This document shows, one piece after another, positions 1 through 12,300 of a DNA stretch of 64,000 nucleotides. The notes beneath the pieces are model-generated. The model did no database searches. It saw nothing but the letters and a program-made list of their open reading frames with translations, and was not told the origin of the DNA. The translations under genes and the position numbers were made by a program. Source of the DNA: Chloromonas sp. AAM2 (taxonomy: Eukaryota; Chlorophyta; Chlorophyceae; Chlamydomonadales; Chlamydomonadaceae). Within the stretch, counting starts at the first letter, position 1; every line of letters begins with the position of its first letter. The stretch lies in the NCBI GenBank assembly GCA_004335635.1, contig QAXH01005144.1, positions 1 through 64,000 on the forward strand. The letters are read 5' to 3'.

Positions 1-1580
1 CGGCAGGCTGGCCATGCCGGAGGAGGGGCAGCCGAGTGCAGCGAGTCATGGCAACCTGACACCACAGCAGCAAGCACAGGCCGGGATCGCCCACAGCAGC
101 AGCACCAGCACCACACCACATGAGGTGATGACGGATGTCGTGATGCACGGCTACTGCGATGTGGAGGCCGGGCTGCTGCCACAGCTGGACAAGCTGAGTT
201 GCTGGTGCCCATCTCCAGTGACGGCCGCACTCCCCGCTGGGACTACCCGGACAACGAATTTGTGACAGTGCGGTTGGCACTGTCCGCCCCACTGGTTGGC
301 GCTTGCATCCTGTACCGCCTGCGCATGCAAGCCATCAGCACGACTGATTCACCTACAGATGGTGGCGTGGATATGCGCTGGCTTCTCACACAGGTAAGGG
401 GCGTGGGATGACGAGTGCCAGTCCACCCTGCTGTGCACCTGGCTGCCAGAGCAGCATGCGTTAGGCATGATCCAGACTGGGAAGTCTATTGAATCTCAGC
501 ACATGCCATTTCGTCCCTCTGCCATTGTTTGCCTGTGTGCATGTGCTGGCTTTTTGAGCCACAAGCACAAGGTCACGACATGTGGCATCCATGAGCACGC
601 GGTGCGAATGCATCGTGTTTGTTTGTTGCGCTGGAGCAGGCCCATTTTGTGATGGTGTGCTGCCTTCACCTTCCTCGGCCGCAGGTTGTGAGAAACCTGA
701 ACGTGAACACCATCATGGCTAAGGAGGCTCGTAATGCCAACGGCAATCCCGCAGAGTACGCGTTCCAGTCGCAGTTCTACCTGCTGCTGTCTGACCTGCT
801 ACGCAGATTCCACCCTGCATACCAGTGAGTGTGCTGATCACAAATGTTGTGCTTGGGCCTGCACCTTGTGTGCAGATCAGTCAGCAAGTGTGCCATCGTC
901 CTGTTGGCAGCCACCTTGCATGCGTTGACTTGTGGCCTTGTGCAGGCAACACAGTTCTGCTGATCTGTGCTGATCTGTACGCATGCACGGCTGTGTTCGC
1001 AGCGCATGACATTGATGAGGCACATGCTGTGCATACATGCTGCAGGCTGGTGGCTGAAGCGCGCAAGCTGGATGTCCCAGGCTACAGCCGGCGCCGCCTG
1101 GACGTGCTGGCCTTAGGTGGGGGCTTACCCACATAAACATGGGAGCTCCTGTCCTGTGGCGACAGCAGACAGGTCGAGGAGCATGTGATGCGCGCAACCC
1201 GCTACCGCGACATGCACAATGTGCAGGTTGTGTATGTGGTCAACTTGACAACACAGGGTGATGTAGAACAGCTGCACTACCCACGTGTGATGCCTGATGG
1301 CGTGCAGCTGGTGCATGTGGTGCTGCTCCCCAGTACTACGGCAGCAACTGTGGCCTGGCCGGACAGCCTGAGCAGGTCGCACTGGCGCACCCTCAAGGCC
1401 AGTTTATCATCTATCGCCCCAGTGATCCTTATTGAGGTGGCTCAAGGCCGGTGCTGTTGTATGCCATCAGCGTGCAAGTACGGGAGCGGCTGGCTAGACC
1501 GGGTGACCAGCAGCCGCAGCAGCCAGCCCTATGTTGACAGCTATCCTGCCACACATGCCCTGACGCAGGTGGCGACCTGA
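1..1580 (+). pseudogene. Decayed Crinkler-type PD-(D/E)XK nuclease-like gene, 5' end off the window
   Basis: Coding traces occur at about 196-393, 685-824 and 1046-1580. They fit introns 394-684 (donor GTAAGG, acceptor GCAG) and 825-1045, with matching phase. The middle exon reads NPAEYAFQSQFYLLL, and the next has EARKLDV followed by RRRLDVL. Further on come WELLSCG, VEEHV and YRDMHNVQVVYVVNLTT. That order of E, then RLDVL, then E-x-x, then a beta-strand-rich end resembles the restriction-endonuclease-like domain of Crinkler-type proteins known from algae and oomycetes. The frame from 1047 runs on through 1173 and is broken by an in-frame TAA at 1134-1136. Near position 195 the open frame also switches. 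I infer a dead or dying copy. The family call is from remembered pattern only; another nuclease-like repeat family is possible. Confidence 0.45.
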
Positions 1581-2445
1581 CAGTATGAACAGCCATCTCT
1601 TGTTGCAGAACGTGCAATGTGCGGTACGCAGCACGGGTTGCAGGGCATGGATAATTTGCCTAGGCATAGAGCAGCCATCTGTGAACAGCCTGCAGGACTA
1701 GACCATCAAATGGGTGACGGCAGTTACCAGAGTGCAGTGGTGCGCGATCTCTGCTAGCTCACCCCATCTGCCTGTGTACTCCGCAAACTCCTGTCTGCAG
1801 ACGCATTGCTGTGTCTGTGCTGTGCTCCGCTGTGGCTTGCTACTTCCCGCTTTGTCTTTATTTATGCCGTGGTGTGCTGGCCAGCTTGGCCATTCTGAGT
1901 GGTGTGGTACTCGGTTCACATTCTACATCTGGCATGGCCTATTGCTGAGAGGTTAGCTTTCAACCTTATATGTTTCTGCAGCTCAGGCTTGTATGTTTCT
2001 GCAGCTCTTGTATGTTCCACCACAAGTGTTCCACCATGCACAGAAACGGGTTAAGTTGGCACAGGTGGCATGTGACAGGGCGGCACTGCTTTGAAGGCTT
2101 TACACGCATGAAAGGAACGAACTTGCCATTGCCGCTTTGCCCATCCGCTGTGCCGATCAGCTGGGCTGATGGTACAGACCGTACGTCACCGTGTTGCCAT
2201 GACCGCTTATGGGCTGATGGCCCACTGATGGCCGCTGATGGCTGCTGACAAGCATGTAGAGGATTCATGATTGTTTGCGAAGGATTCGTAATTGATGTGG
2301 TACAGTTGTGTAGAATGACAGGCATTTACAGCCTTGCGTGTATAAGCCGTATACAAGGTGAATGCGGGCATAGCAAGCCTTGCTGTTGATGTCGTTACAA
2401 TGACGTGGGCATAACAGTCCATACTGTGGATGTCGTTACAAGGAC
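1581..2445. other. Intergenic stretch without recognised gene
   Basis: I see no exon with supporting splice sites or a recognisable protein. Short imperfect direct repeats occur, for example TGTTTCTGCAGCTC twice around 1972-2005 and variants of TGTGGATGTCGTTACAA around 2385-2440. Confidence 0.4.
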
Positions 2446-2733
2446 GTGGTTACAAGGCACATTACCTTTGAATCCAAATCGCACCTACCCAGGCATGCGC
2501 GAACAAGCGAACGACATTTGCACATGGGATTTTTTTATATGGAATACGTCCAATATAGCAAGGATGTGAAGCAGGATATCGTGAGCAAGGACATCTTTCA
2601 AGACGACCTGAGCGCATACCTACGAACACCAATGATAGCAAAGAGCAATAACATATTTAAGTTCTGGCGGGGTTTTGAGATCGTCTATGCAACTAACGAT
2701 GAAGTAGATGACTCCGAGGATTTTATTGACTGA
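2446..2733 (+). pseudogene. hAT-like transposase C-terminal fragment
   Basis: An AT-rich open frame of 95 residues, with codon use unlike the GC-rich genes around it. Near residue 53 it contains DDLSAYLRTP followed by NNIFKFWRG. That pattern (acidic-L-x-x-Y-L-x-x-P, about ten residues, then a W) is that of the C-terminal dimerisation region of hAT and zinc-finger-BED transposases. No upstream catalytic part is visible, so this would be an isolated remnant. It lies just before an AT-rich island with repeated inverted-repeat elements. The match is short, so the call is tentative. Confidence 0.35.
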
Positions 2734-2876
2734 CCTGACGTGTGTTAGCAGTATACGCATACAGTGTGTGGGCGCAGAAGTGATAATTGGGTACCCGAAC
2801 AGAAATTTCCCCTTGAAACCTACCATGTGTAATCATCTATGCCCCACTGATCCGACAGACTTGGAGTCGGGTGTCT

Positions 2877-2995
2877 CCGGGTAACTCAGGTAACCTTTTT
2901 CAAAAAGTAATTGTTGCCATAGTCATATATGCATACCCCTTCTTTTATTCTTTTTTTTATCAAACTTATAAAAAAAGTATACCCTAAATACCCGG
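2877..2995. repeat. Small inverted-repeat element, copy 1 (MITE-like)
   Basis: The 119-base AT-rich unit begins CCGGGTA and ends TACCCGG, a perfect 7-base inverted repeat. Inside it has CCTTTTTCAAAAAGTAAT, CATACCCCT, CTTTTATTCTTTTTT and AAAAGTATACCCT. The same blocks recur in the same order at 3201-3320. Similarity continues downstream in both copies (GTTAAGC, then TACCCTA- and ACCCAGTCTACCC-like runs). Confidence 0.6.
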
Positions 2996-3200
2996 AAGAT
3001 GTTAAGCCGTGGTGTGTAGGGCAAGCAATGTCTGTCCCAGTCTACCCTAACCATACCCTACCCAGTCTACCCTAGCCACTAGCTCTGAGGGAGTATCATC
3101 ACCTAGAATGCGGATACCCTGAAGGAACTGTATACAAAACAGCTGGTTCAAACGTATCATCCTACATCTACTCTTTCGACATATGTGAACCAGGGTATAT

Positions 3201-3320
3201 CCGGGTAAATTGGACAACCTTTTTCAAAAAGTAATCGCTACCGTAGTGATATGTATGTATACCCCTACTTTTATTCTTTTTTCGATCAGACTTATTAAAA
3301 AGTATACCCTGAACACCCGG
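3201..3320. repeat. Small inverted-repeat element, copy 2 (MITE-like)
   Basis: Second copy of the element at 2877-2995, in the same orientation, 324 bases further on. It starts CCGGGTA and ends CACCCGG, so one terminal base differs. Homology with copy 1 continues to about 3383. A dispersed pair this close could equally be a segmental tandem duplication of about 324 bases. Confidence 0.6.
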
Positions 3321-3383
3321 AAGCTGTTAAGCAATGATGTACTTGGCAAGTGATGTATACCCTAAACCCTACCCAGTCTACCC

Positions 3384-5673
3384 AATTTACCCAATCCACC
3401 CACACAACGTCACAGACTAGTCACTATTGATCACAAACCCAGTCACGGGCTGATACCAGCTACGCTTCGATATAGGCATAGCTGGTTGCAACGGAAAGCC
3501 AGCACACAACGGTCTAGATCAGTTGGCAGTCAAGAGTCGCAGTACAGAAGTCAACAAATGCAGGCAGGCAGAGCCCTGGGCAGAGCCCAAACAAAAGGGG
3601 TGGGATTGAATGGATGACGGCTTTAGCCCAAGTTGTTGATGGAGTTGACCATGTCTACCCTGTCCAAGCCGACAGCCTCGTTTACCGCCCCTTACATGGT
3701 CGTAGATCCTGATGGCGGTCTAGGTACAGTCAAGCCTGTGTACTCTACTGCCTTTCTACCACGGTAGAACTACAGTCCAGGTAGGATTTGCCAGGGCCTG
3801 GCAGGCAGAATCTACCGGCCCAAGTTTCCAACTGGCAGGCAAAGCCTAGATGAAGTGGGGTGGCATGGGATGGATGGGCCTGCATAAGCCCAGAGCTGGA
3901 CCAGCCATGGAACGGAGGTTATCTCGACTCAACACCTCTACTGACGCACCAGGCGTGTGCTCATGTTTGTTTTCGCAAGAGCACTCGTGGCCTGACGTTC
4001 TTGAGTCTGGCAGTGATGTAGCTGTCACGTGCGACCTCCTGATACCCTGCGCTAGTGTACAAGCTAAGCGCCCGGTCATCGCCCTGCAAGCATAGAGGTA
4101 AGGAAAGCACACTAGCTCACAGACAAAGGTCAAACACCGTCTTTGGCTGGCATGGTCAGAGCTGCTTCTCAGGTTGTTGTGGTGAGCGCATCAACAACTT
4201 TAGACTTCACTCCTGGCAGGTTCAAGGTTCCTCAATTGGCTGCCATTCTAAAGATCCTTGCTGACCTGGAGAAGCAGCCACACACCACCAGGACAATTCA
4301 ATGAGTACCTTTCCTACCAGTGCACACGTCATGACACCCTCAACCACAGAGTATCTTTTGTAACATTCAGATGCTGCACGCCTTCACAAAACACATCAAA
4401 GGACACCAAAACACCCATTCAACTGGTGCCATTGTTACCATTGCTTACCTGCCGGACATGTAGATAAACTTCCTTGAGCCCCGCCGCTCGTGCCGCTTGG
4501 TCGCACATCATCATGAGCGCTGTCGCTACGCCCAATCTCCGGAACTGCAGAGCAAAAAGGGCGACGTTTCTTGTCTGTATGCACGCCTATGCAGTAGAGT
4601 CGGGTACTAGCACTTGACCACACCCTGAATGCTGTGCGCTGCCTGAATGCACCTGACGTGCCTTGACTGCAACTCAGCAAACACACAACTCTTGTCGCCA
4701 GGCGCCAGTCGCCAGTCGCCAGTCGCCAGGCGCCAGACGCCAGACGGCAGAGTAGTTGTGATTGCCAGACAATACGTACAACACGTAAAATCAATAATCA
4801 ACAGGGGTGACCAATCCCAAAGATGAAAGCAAACTGCCAAGGATTGAAACAACAGGGGCTTGCTTGCTTGTTTGCAATTGTATCAAGCGGAGTAGGGTAC
4901 TGGAACTCAATTACAGCAATGACACAAGAACATCGTGATCACAAGAACATGTGGCTTGCATCACGCCCCACCTGTGAATCTACTGCCATGTTGGAAAGGT
5001 AGGCGGTGTTGGCTGGTGGAGGCAATGTCGGGATCTGCGTGCACACACTGTCAGCTCTGAGAGTCAAGCACAGGGGTTGGGCGATCCTTGAATGCAAAAC
5101 CAGGCAAGTAAAATGAGTAGCAAACAAGCAGTCAGGTAGATCGCACAACGTCTGCAAGTAGATTATCTTCTGATATGCTGTGCGCAGCACACAGCAGGTC
5201 AGAGCAGCAGTCAGTGTTGATGCCTGTGGCGGTAACCGCTTGCCATGTGTCCTCACCTGCTGCAATGTGTCCTCATGCAATGATAGCGCCACAGTCCCAA
5301 TCAACCTGGACTCCTGGTTGGGTGGGAGCAGGGATGGGTCTGCAGCCAGGTGGTAGCAAGGAGAAAAAGCCTGTGACAGTTGCACTTGAGTCGGATTGAG
5401 GCTTGCTCAGACAAAATGGTGCCGAAGCAGCGTGTCCAATAGAACTGTGTGATTCTCGTGTGCAGTCAGTGGCAATCCAGCATTCTTTAACCTTGAGTAC
5501 CTGGTGTGGACCTGGGTTGCATCCACTGTGCGTGCAGTGGTAAGGATCAACTGTCATTGAGACTATTGCATGTGTTAAATGCGGCAGCTTGCCTCTTGGT
5601 ATACTGGCATGTTGTCAAAGTTATCCCGGGCCCATTGGGTTGCGTGCGTTGCAGGTGCAACACTGCTGCTCAC
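3384..5673. other. Stretch without recognised gene
   Basis: No spliced gene could be assembled. A partial direct repeat links about 3565-3635 and 3840-3895 (CAGGCA.AGCC ... GGGATGGATG-like blocks). A 7-base tandem repeat lies at 4694-4746. Most open frames here are composed of low-complexity Cys/His/Arg-rich sequence on both strands, typical of non-coding DNA in this window. Confidence 0.4.
4694..4746. repeat. 7-base tandem repeat (CGCCAGT variants)
   Basis: About seven consecutive units of CGCCAGT, CGCCAGG or CGCCAGA, followed by CGGCAG. It lies in a stretch with no recognised gene. Confidence 0.8.
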
Positions 5674-5744
5674 CATTGGGGAAAATGCGGGCGACAAACA
5701 GCACGCCGGTGGGCGGGTTGTTCACGACTTTGTCTATGTACTTC
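5674..5744 (-). CDS. Possible orphan internal exon, gene not resolved
   Basis: On the minus strand a 71-base stretch is bounded by a good acceptor (GGTGTGCAG) and a good donor (ATG then GTGAGC). It encodes KYIDKVVNNPPTGVLFVARI followed by FPN. The sequence is not low complexity and has the look of real protein. I could not connect it to neighbouring exons. A second coding-looking trace on the same strand (GKKAQRQQERDEERRHFWPE, near 6110-6190) and one ending MPDVK at a GTGAGT donor (near 6785) might belong to the same gene. I do not recognise the family. Confidence 0.3.
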
Positions 5745-7529
5745 CTGCACACCAAACAGACAGAGTGGATGCCCACATGCCCGTCAGACACGACCCAAAT
5801 CATTCCTCAGGGCAGTGGAATTGCATGCATGACCCATGGTCAGGTCTCTGTGCTGAAATGTCCATGCCACATACACACCCACACACTCCGGCTGTGACAT
5901 GCAGTTGCAGAGTCACACTCATGGTGTTGGAGTCGGCAATTCAGTCACTCACTTTGCGTCTGTGAGACCTACTTCCTCGGGTGTTCCGGCGAAGGCACGG
6001 CACAAGACGACACACGCACCCATGGAGTCCTCAGGAGCCACCGCCCTGCATGGGAGCATGCAACCACACAACCATGATTGTTCTCCGGATCGTAGGAAGC
6101 CGGGCAGGCCAGTTCAGGCCAAAAATGACGCCGTTCCTCGTCCCGCTCTTGCTGCCGCTGAGCTTTCTTTCCCGGATGAGGGGCATAGGCTGTTGAAACC
6201 ATCCATGCAAGCACACTAGTGTGTGAACCCGATCGCGGTGTGTCGCAATCCCCTTGACATGTAGGTTGGACGGGCTGGAGTCCCTCCCCTGCTGTGAAAC
6301 AGACCAGGCCAACTGAAGCCAAAAAGATGACTCGCGTGGAGCTATGCATCCTTCAATCCTACAAAGCATAGATCATCTGGTGGCCACCTACCATGCAGAC
6401 CGTGTGCATGCACCCACAACACACCTGATGACCACTTTACCAGCGTCAGTTTCTTTCTCTATTGTCATCTGTGACAGTTGCTGCGCTAGAGGCACAGGCT
6501 CAGTGGTGCAGGCCGGTACGCACATGACCTGCGCATGGCCGAGCACGCACGAAGTCATGGGCGTTTGTTGCCTGCAGGCGTGGTCGGTCTTGACATTGAG
6601 TGCATGCAACACACTGCAATGAAGCAATGCGCTGAAGCAATGCCACTTGAAGGATTGATCATCCTATTACTGCCGTGTGCTGCTGTGCGTTGACAGCAGG
6701 GAGTTTGCTGAGTCTGAGCGCTGTGGTGATGTGGGTGATGACGGCGATGGTTGCAAGATTTCGCATGTGACAATTTGACTCACCTTGACATCTGGCATCC
6801 GATGGCTCCTACACCGGTTGAGCATGGGCGCTGCTGACCATGGCCTGACTGGCAACAAGGCAGATAGAGGGAAGGGGGCCGAAGGAGAGCATGGGCCACG
6901 ATGCTTGCCCAGAGCTTGCATGGAGTGCGAGGGCGTGCCGAGTGGCTTCGCCATCTATCTATCTTCCAATTGTTGCTTTGTAACCCAGCAATGTGGCGAC
7001 AGCAACAAATCACCGGGACGTGATGTGCTGAGTCAGCTCGGTCCAGCGCTTGCGTTGCAATCCAGATGGCGGAGGAAAACTTCCGTGGCAGCACCGGGTC
7101 CCGGACAGTCTCGGTCGTAGTTTTGGAGGGATTGTTCCAGGACCGTACATCAGATTGGATAAGTCAAGATTCGACTCTATCCTGTGCGAATTCGAAGCGG
7201 TTATGCACGTTATCTATTGAAGCGAAAATGGTGATGAGAGCTGAACTACCAGTGACACGATAAACAACCAGGTGCGTCCTTCCAACAAACTGACAGATTA
7301 GATGAGTCATGACTGTTGACTGCTGCAGACTGATTCAAATCCACTACTTTGCAGTGCGTAATCGAAATGCTGTCAGAACTCAGAGAGGCAAACAACTTTC
7401 TTTGTATACAGTGTTGTAGTCACAGCCATGCAATTGGATATGAAATGATGAATGAGCGTGCCAAAAGCAGAATGATGAAATGCTTGCGACGTCCTAGTAA
7501 GCAATTTGAAGGGCAATATGAAGCGCATA

Positions 7530-10500
7530 TTAGCGTTGCTGATCGTTGGGATACAGCCCCAGCTTTTCTTCCACCCAGATCACAAGCAACAGGTGCGGCA
7601 GAAGCAGCAGCAAACCGGCGATCAAGGTAGCTGTGATGGCTTCTGTGCAGCAGCGGTATCTTTCAGAAAGAACAAACGCTGTCTGGCCCACCTGCACGCA
7701 CGCAGTGTAACATATCTGTTCGCAGTATGCATTCAGTATGGAGGGTATGTGCAAGTTTGTGCACGCAAGCGCAGCGCCTGTACATCCACACATCCGCCCC
7801 CCAGCACTCGCAGTCCGCCTCCCATCAAGGGAGGATAGGTGATCCTTTCCATGCATGGAACGGATCATGTACACCATTGCTGACACTCTGAGCGGCACAG
7901 AAGCCAGTAACATTACTAGCATCTCTAGCCATGTGTGCCTGCAGCCATGTTTGAAGCGACACCTTCGGCAAGTCTGCACATGCCATGTGACGATGATAGA
8001 ATGATCAGCATCACTAGAAGCATCCTGCAGTAAAGGTGGCCTTCAAGCCTAGAAGTGTTTGAGTACAGCTGAGCAGCCTCAACAACGCACCGGCACCACT
8101 GTGAGCAGCAGCAGGGCCATGCCGTGCCGGCCGCTGATGCCCATGATGTGAGTGATGACCACCATGAGCCAGGGCAGCACAAAGAGCTTGAGAAGGAGGT
8201 ACACAGCAACCTGCGCAGCACAAGCACTGTACCATCACTGGCTACACTGATTCGGCCGCTCCAAGGCCCAACACACGAGCACCAGCACAACCAACCCGAC
8301 TGGTTTGGCTCAATCTTTGTTTATCAAGCTGTTGACTGCTTGCCAGCTTGGTGGTTGCCAACCATCAGCTTGCTATTCCTTTCAAGTGTCATTCAAAAGC
8401 TGCTGATGTACCAGAACAGGATGTTATGTTGGGCCACGGTAAGGCCCTGCCCTGGTCTGTGACTTCTGTTACATCAGGAAAGCCAGTGGTCAGCATGCTT
8501 GGTGCCATGCTAAGTTGCCAAAGCATCAGGACAGGCTGCCATACCGGGCGTCAGTGAGGGCAAGTCTTTTTGCCTTCTTTCTATCGGGCCTGTAGCTTCT
8601 TCTGTCTTGCTCAGGGTAGGTCAGGGTGTTACTGATCCAAGCCCATGTGCCGCAACGGCTTCCCTGCATGAAAGCACATGTATGCTGCGCACCATGCGTG
8701 AGTTGTCTCCCCCCAGCAGCTGCCTGCGCCCGCACAGCCACACACCAGTGCTCAGGAGCGTGAGCGGCACACTGCACCGAGCCAGCCACTCCAGGCTGCC
8801 GGACACAAACGCCAACTGCAGCCAAGAGAGGCGAAGGCGTGCTCCTGACGTGAACCAACCACGGCAGCCCATTCTATCGCTCAGGGTTGGTAATGACGGT
8901 ATCCAACATCGTTTCTTCATGTGCTCACCGTGATTGGAGCATTCATGCGGCAACCGTCAGGCATGTCAGCACAAAACAGACAGATCAAGACACGAAGGCA
9001 TGCTTTAATCAGACATGCCCAAACAGGCCTGCACTGCCCACCTCACCTGGTGTATTGTGTGTTTGCCGCCTGGTGCCAGATACTCGCATGAGCCGGCCGC
9101 TGAGAGCATGGACGCTAGCCCAGTGGTCCAGACCAACGGATTCTGCATGAGACAGGCCAGCTCACCTGGATTTAGTGCTCTCCTGCTGTACCCTGTCAAG
9201 GTGTTTGGGTGCATGCCGTAGAACACCGCTTCCCTGCTTGTCTGCCAAAAGCTAGCTACTTGCTTACGCATGCGCCAAATGTGCAGCTGGTCAAGGGGTG
9301 CCATGCCAGTTACACTGCCTGTGAACTTGCCGGACCATCAGCTGTAATGAACCTCGACTGAGCCAGGACTGTCTTAACTATCTCCTGGTGGCCCGTATAG
9401 ACTGCCGTCAGCTGGTCTGCGGCACGGACGCCCAGTCTCAAATACATTCACAAGAGTGGTGGCACAGCAACCTGCTTTGCTGCTCTCCATACCTGGAAGA
9501 GAAGCCCAAGCCAGCTGAGCCCAATTTCCGGCACCACAGGCAACAGGGGCATCGACCCCTCTGCCTCATGCCCTGCCTTTGTGTCATGGGTCCGGCCCCG
9601 GTCCGGGTGGCTGCCTTGCTGCCATGATAAGTGCTGCTGTTGCTGATGCTGCACACTGCCTCTATGACACAACTCCCCTAATTCCTTGACTGAACTGTGA
9701 TAGTTGCCTCTTTGGCCTGCGTCAGTCTGCAACGTTGTCTGACGTTCTGCTTGAGTCTGCGTGCCCACTGGCATGTACCCAGCCGCTGTATTCCAGCTCG
9801 GTGATTGGTTGGTGGTTAGAAACGCTTTCCCATGTGGTGACTCATGTGGGCTCTTTCGAGGTGATGAAACGTTTAGCTGACCATGTGAAGTGTGTGGCTG
9901 ATTGTGAAAATGGTACGCAGGGACAACACTGCCGCTCCAAGGATCAACCTTGGACTGGGCAGTGCTTGACACTGTAGGCGTTGTGTAGTCCTGCGCATGG
10001 CCCGCCTCGCTGTCTCCTGGCATGGGGTTGGCTGCCTGCCCCGCTGCCATGAAGGCCTCTGAGACAGGCAGCTGCTGGAAGTAGAGGCATACGGTGGCGA
10101 GCATGCCGATGTAACCCACACCCTCCCCTGCGGAAAACGCAGCAGGGGCACATACAGGGTGTACTGGCAAACATTTGTGCCGCCATCACAGGCCTTTGTA
10201 TATAGAGACTTGTGAACAGAGTCATAGCAACACTGCACCGCATGCCAATGATACCAATGGTGACCCATGATGCCAATGATACCAAGCCGTGCCAAGCCGT
10301 GGCACACCGGCAAAGGCAAGAAGGGATCAAGTCGAGGTTGTAACTTGGTAGCGACTGCAGCCAGGCTAAATTTCTGTCGCTGCATGTGTAGCAGTCACGG
10401 GACACGTTACCGGGTAGGCACCGCCTTGACCTACTCTGAGCAAAAGGACAGAAAGCAGTTGGAAATGTTTCAAGGTTTGACACTCCATGCCCGTGCAGGA

Positions 10501-12300
10501 CCAGAGGTGTGCTTACTTCAACAAACAGACTCCATAAGGTGGGGTTACAATCATCATTGTGTCGTCGCCAATGGCAAGCGCGTTGGATCTGAGCGAGCGC
10601 TGTGAGCAGCTGCTGTGTGAGCAGGAAGGAGGGGCGGGGGCAGCTGCTATTCAAGGGGCAGCAACAAGGTCAAATCGGCCGCAGATCTGAAAGTGGGCCT
10701 GTGTCCTTACCCAGTGCTGCATCCAGCACCACTGGCGCCAGCACTCCCGTGTTGTTTGCCACCAGCACCAGTGCATGAGCGCCCCACCGGTCCAGGCGCC
10801 CATCTTCCATGATAAGAACCCACACGCCCACAGCTGTCTGCGCAAGAGTGAACCACAAGTCTGCAGTGAGTCAGTGGATGCAAGGATGCGCATATGAGTG
10901 GTTTTGCAAACTGATTACTGATATTGCTGTTCGCAGGGCCGTTCACAACACCACAAAACAACTGCTAGCCTAGTAGTACTAGCATAGATTCCTACGTCTC
11001 AACCAAGGTCAAAGTCTCAACCCAGACAAGTTGTTTGCGGTTGGACAACAAAATAAACCAGCATCCCTGTATTTGTATTGTGTGATTGCTATGGGGGTGC
11101 CTTCCTGTACCTGAATGATTGCCGTCCACAGCATGAATGCCGCCAATATCCTGCATGCATCAACACACACGTCACATGATGCACATCAGCCATCATGCAT
11201 GAGATCACGCGCCAACGCCTGTGGCACGGCCAATTCAAACTGTGTGGGGTGCTAGAATGACATCGCAAGGAACGTTCAATACCGCATGCTTGATGCTGGC
11301 AGGCACTGAATCGTTGCATGCGATTTGTTACCAGTGTGCACATGAGGGCACACACATATACACACTGCTATGAGCGATGTGGGAACCGTGCAACATCGCC
11401 CGCTCGCTGTCGGCGTGCAAAATGGGTTCGCTATCAAGGGTCTCTACATGCAACCGCTTCATCGATGACTCGCTGTCGCTGTGCACAGCTGCTATGGCAC
11501 CGTGCTGCCTAACTCCAGTTTTCCTTGGCCCCATGCCGAGCAGTACCTTCCTCCTTCACCCCCTGACTGATGCATCCAACAACAACAGCAAAAACCACAG
11601 CTGCTATGTCAAGTGCTGCCTACCTCCAGTTGTGCATGTGGCGCATGTCGGTCTGCACTGCCAGCAGCAGCAGCTGCAACGCTGGCAAGCACACACGCAT
11701 AATGAGCACGTTCAACATGGTGACGATCTGCGAGAAAAGGGCAAGGTACATGGATTTTGCTCCGTTGGCAGTCTGCTGTGATTTGGGTCTTCCGAACTAG
11801 GTTAAGCTGGAAACTGAACTGATGAGCCCCTTGTGGGTCAGCCTGCCTTAGCAACCCATGCATCAGATGCACTGCATCGTTGCCGAAGTACTGAGATGAG
11901 TGGGTAGTAGTGGAAGAGGATGACAGTATGACACCTCGCTGCATGTGCCCTTGTCCGCAGCTAACTAGAAGCAGCTGTACAAGTGATCATCTTGGGTGCC
12001 TCACTACACGACGATTGTGGTTGTGCAACAAGGCTCCCACTGCCTCTGTGGTATCTGGTTACATAATCTACCTGGCTATCTGTCCCCGCTTGCTGAAGCA
12101 GCTGCCATTTTGCAGTAGCCCAGCCAACTCCAAGGATGGCCAATGTCTGTAATCCTGCATTTGGGGTCCGGCAAGGTGATGAAGAATCAGGCCCTTGAGA
12201 TGGTTAGCAACCTTTCAGATGCTTGAGCGCATGACATGCTGGCACATGTTGAGGCAACCTTACCCGTGTGCAGCACCGTTCCCAGATGCTCGTAACCCAT
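7530..12300 (-). CDS. PIN/auxin-efflux-carrier (AEC) family membrane transporter, ten exons
   Basis: Exons: 12264-12300, 12072-12154, 11624-11727, 11111-11150, 10711-10837, 9493-10127, 9047-9142, 8693-8815, 8091-8210, 7530-7691. They total 1527 bases in frame, 508 residues. The layout is that of a canonical PIN: about five hydrophobic segments in residues 1-157, a hydrophilic Ser/His/Gln/Pro-rich loop from about 160 to 340, then five more. N-terminal landmarks are LAILGVGWATAKW and VCLPALQLLLLAVQT. C-terminal ones are NPLVWTTGL, LARCSVPLTLLSTGVW, LKLFVLPWLM, GQTAFVLSERY and the closing hydrophobic helix before LGLYP. Known members export auxin or other small organic anions across plasma or ER membrane; the substrate here is inferred only. 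The join between exons 6 and 7 is the least certain. The shorter AEC/PILS type is the main alternative, but the long loop argues for PIN. Confidence 0.82.

Noticed and set aside
3360..3400. Interstitial telomere (CCCTAAACCCTA)
   Set aside because: Only one or two imperfect units, part of the degenerate TACCC-rich repeat; not a telomeric array.
9448..10170. Stand-alone 240-codon minus-strand gene
   Set aside because: It is the loop exon of the PIN-like transporter; its ends are a CAG acceptor and a GTATGG donor in phase with flanking exons.
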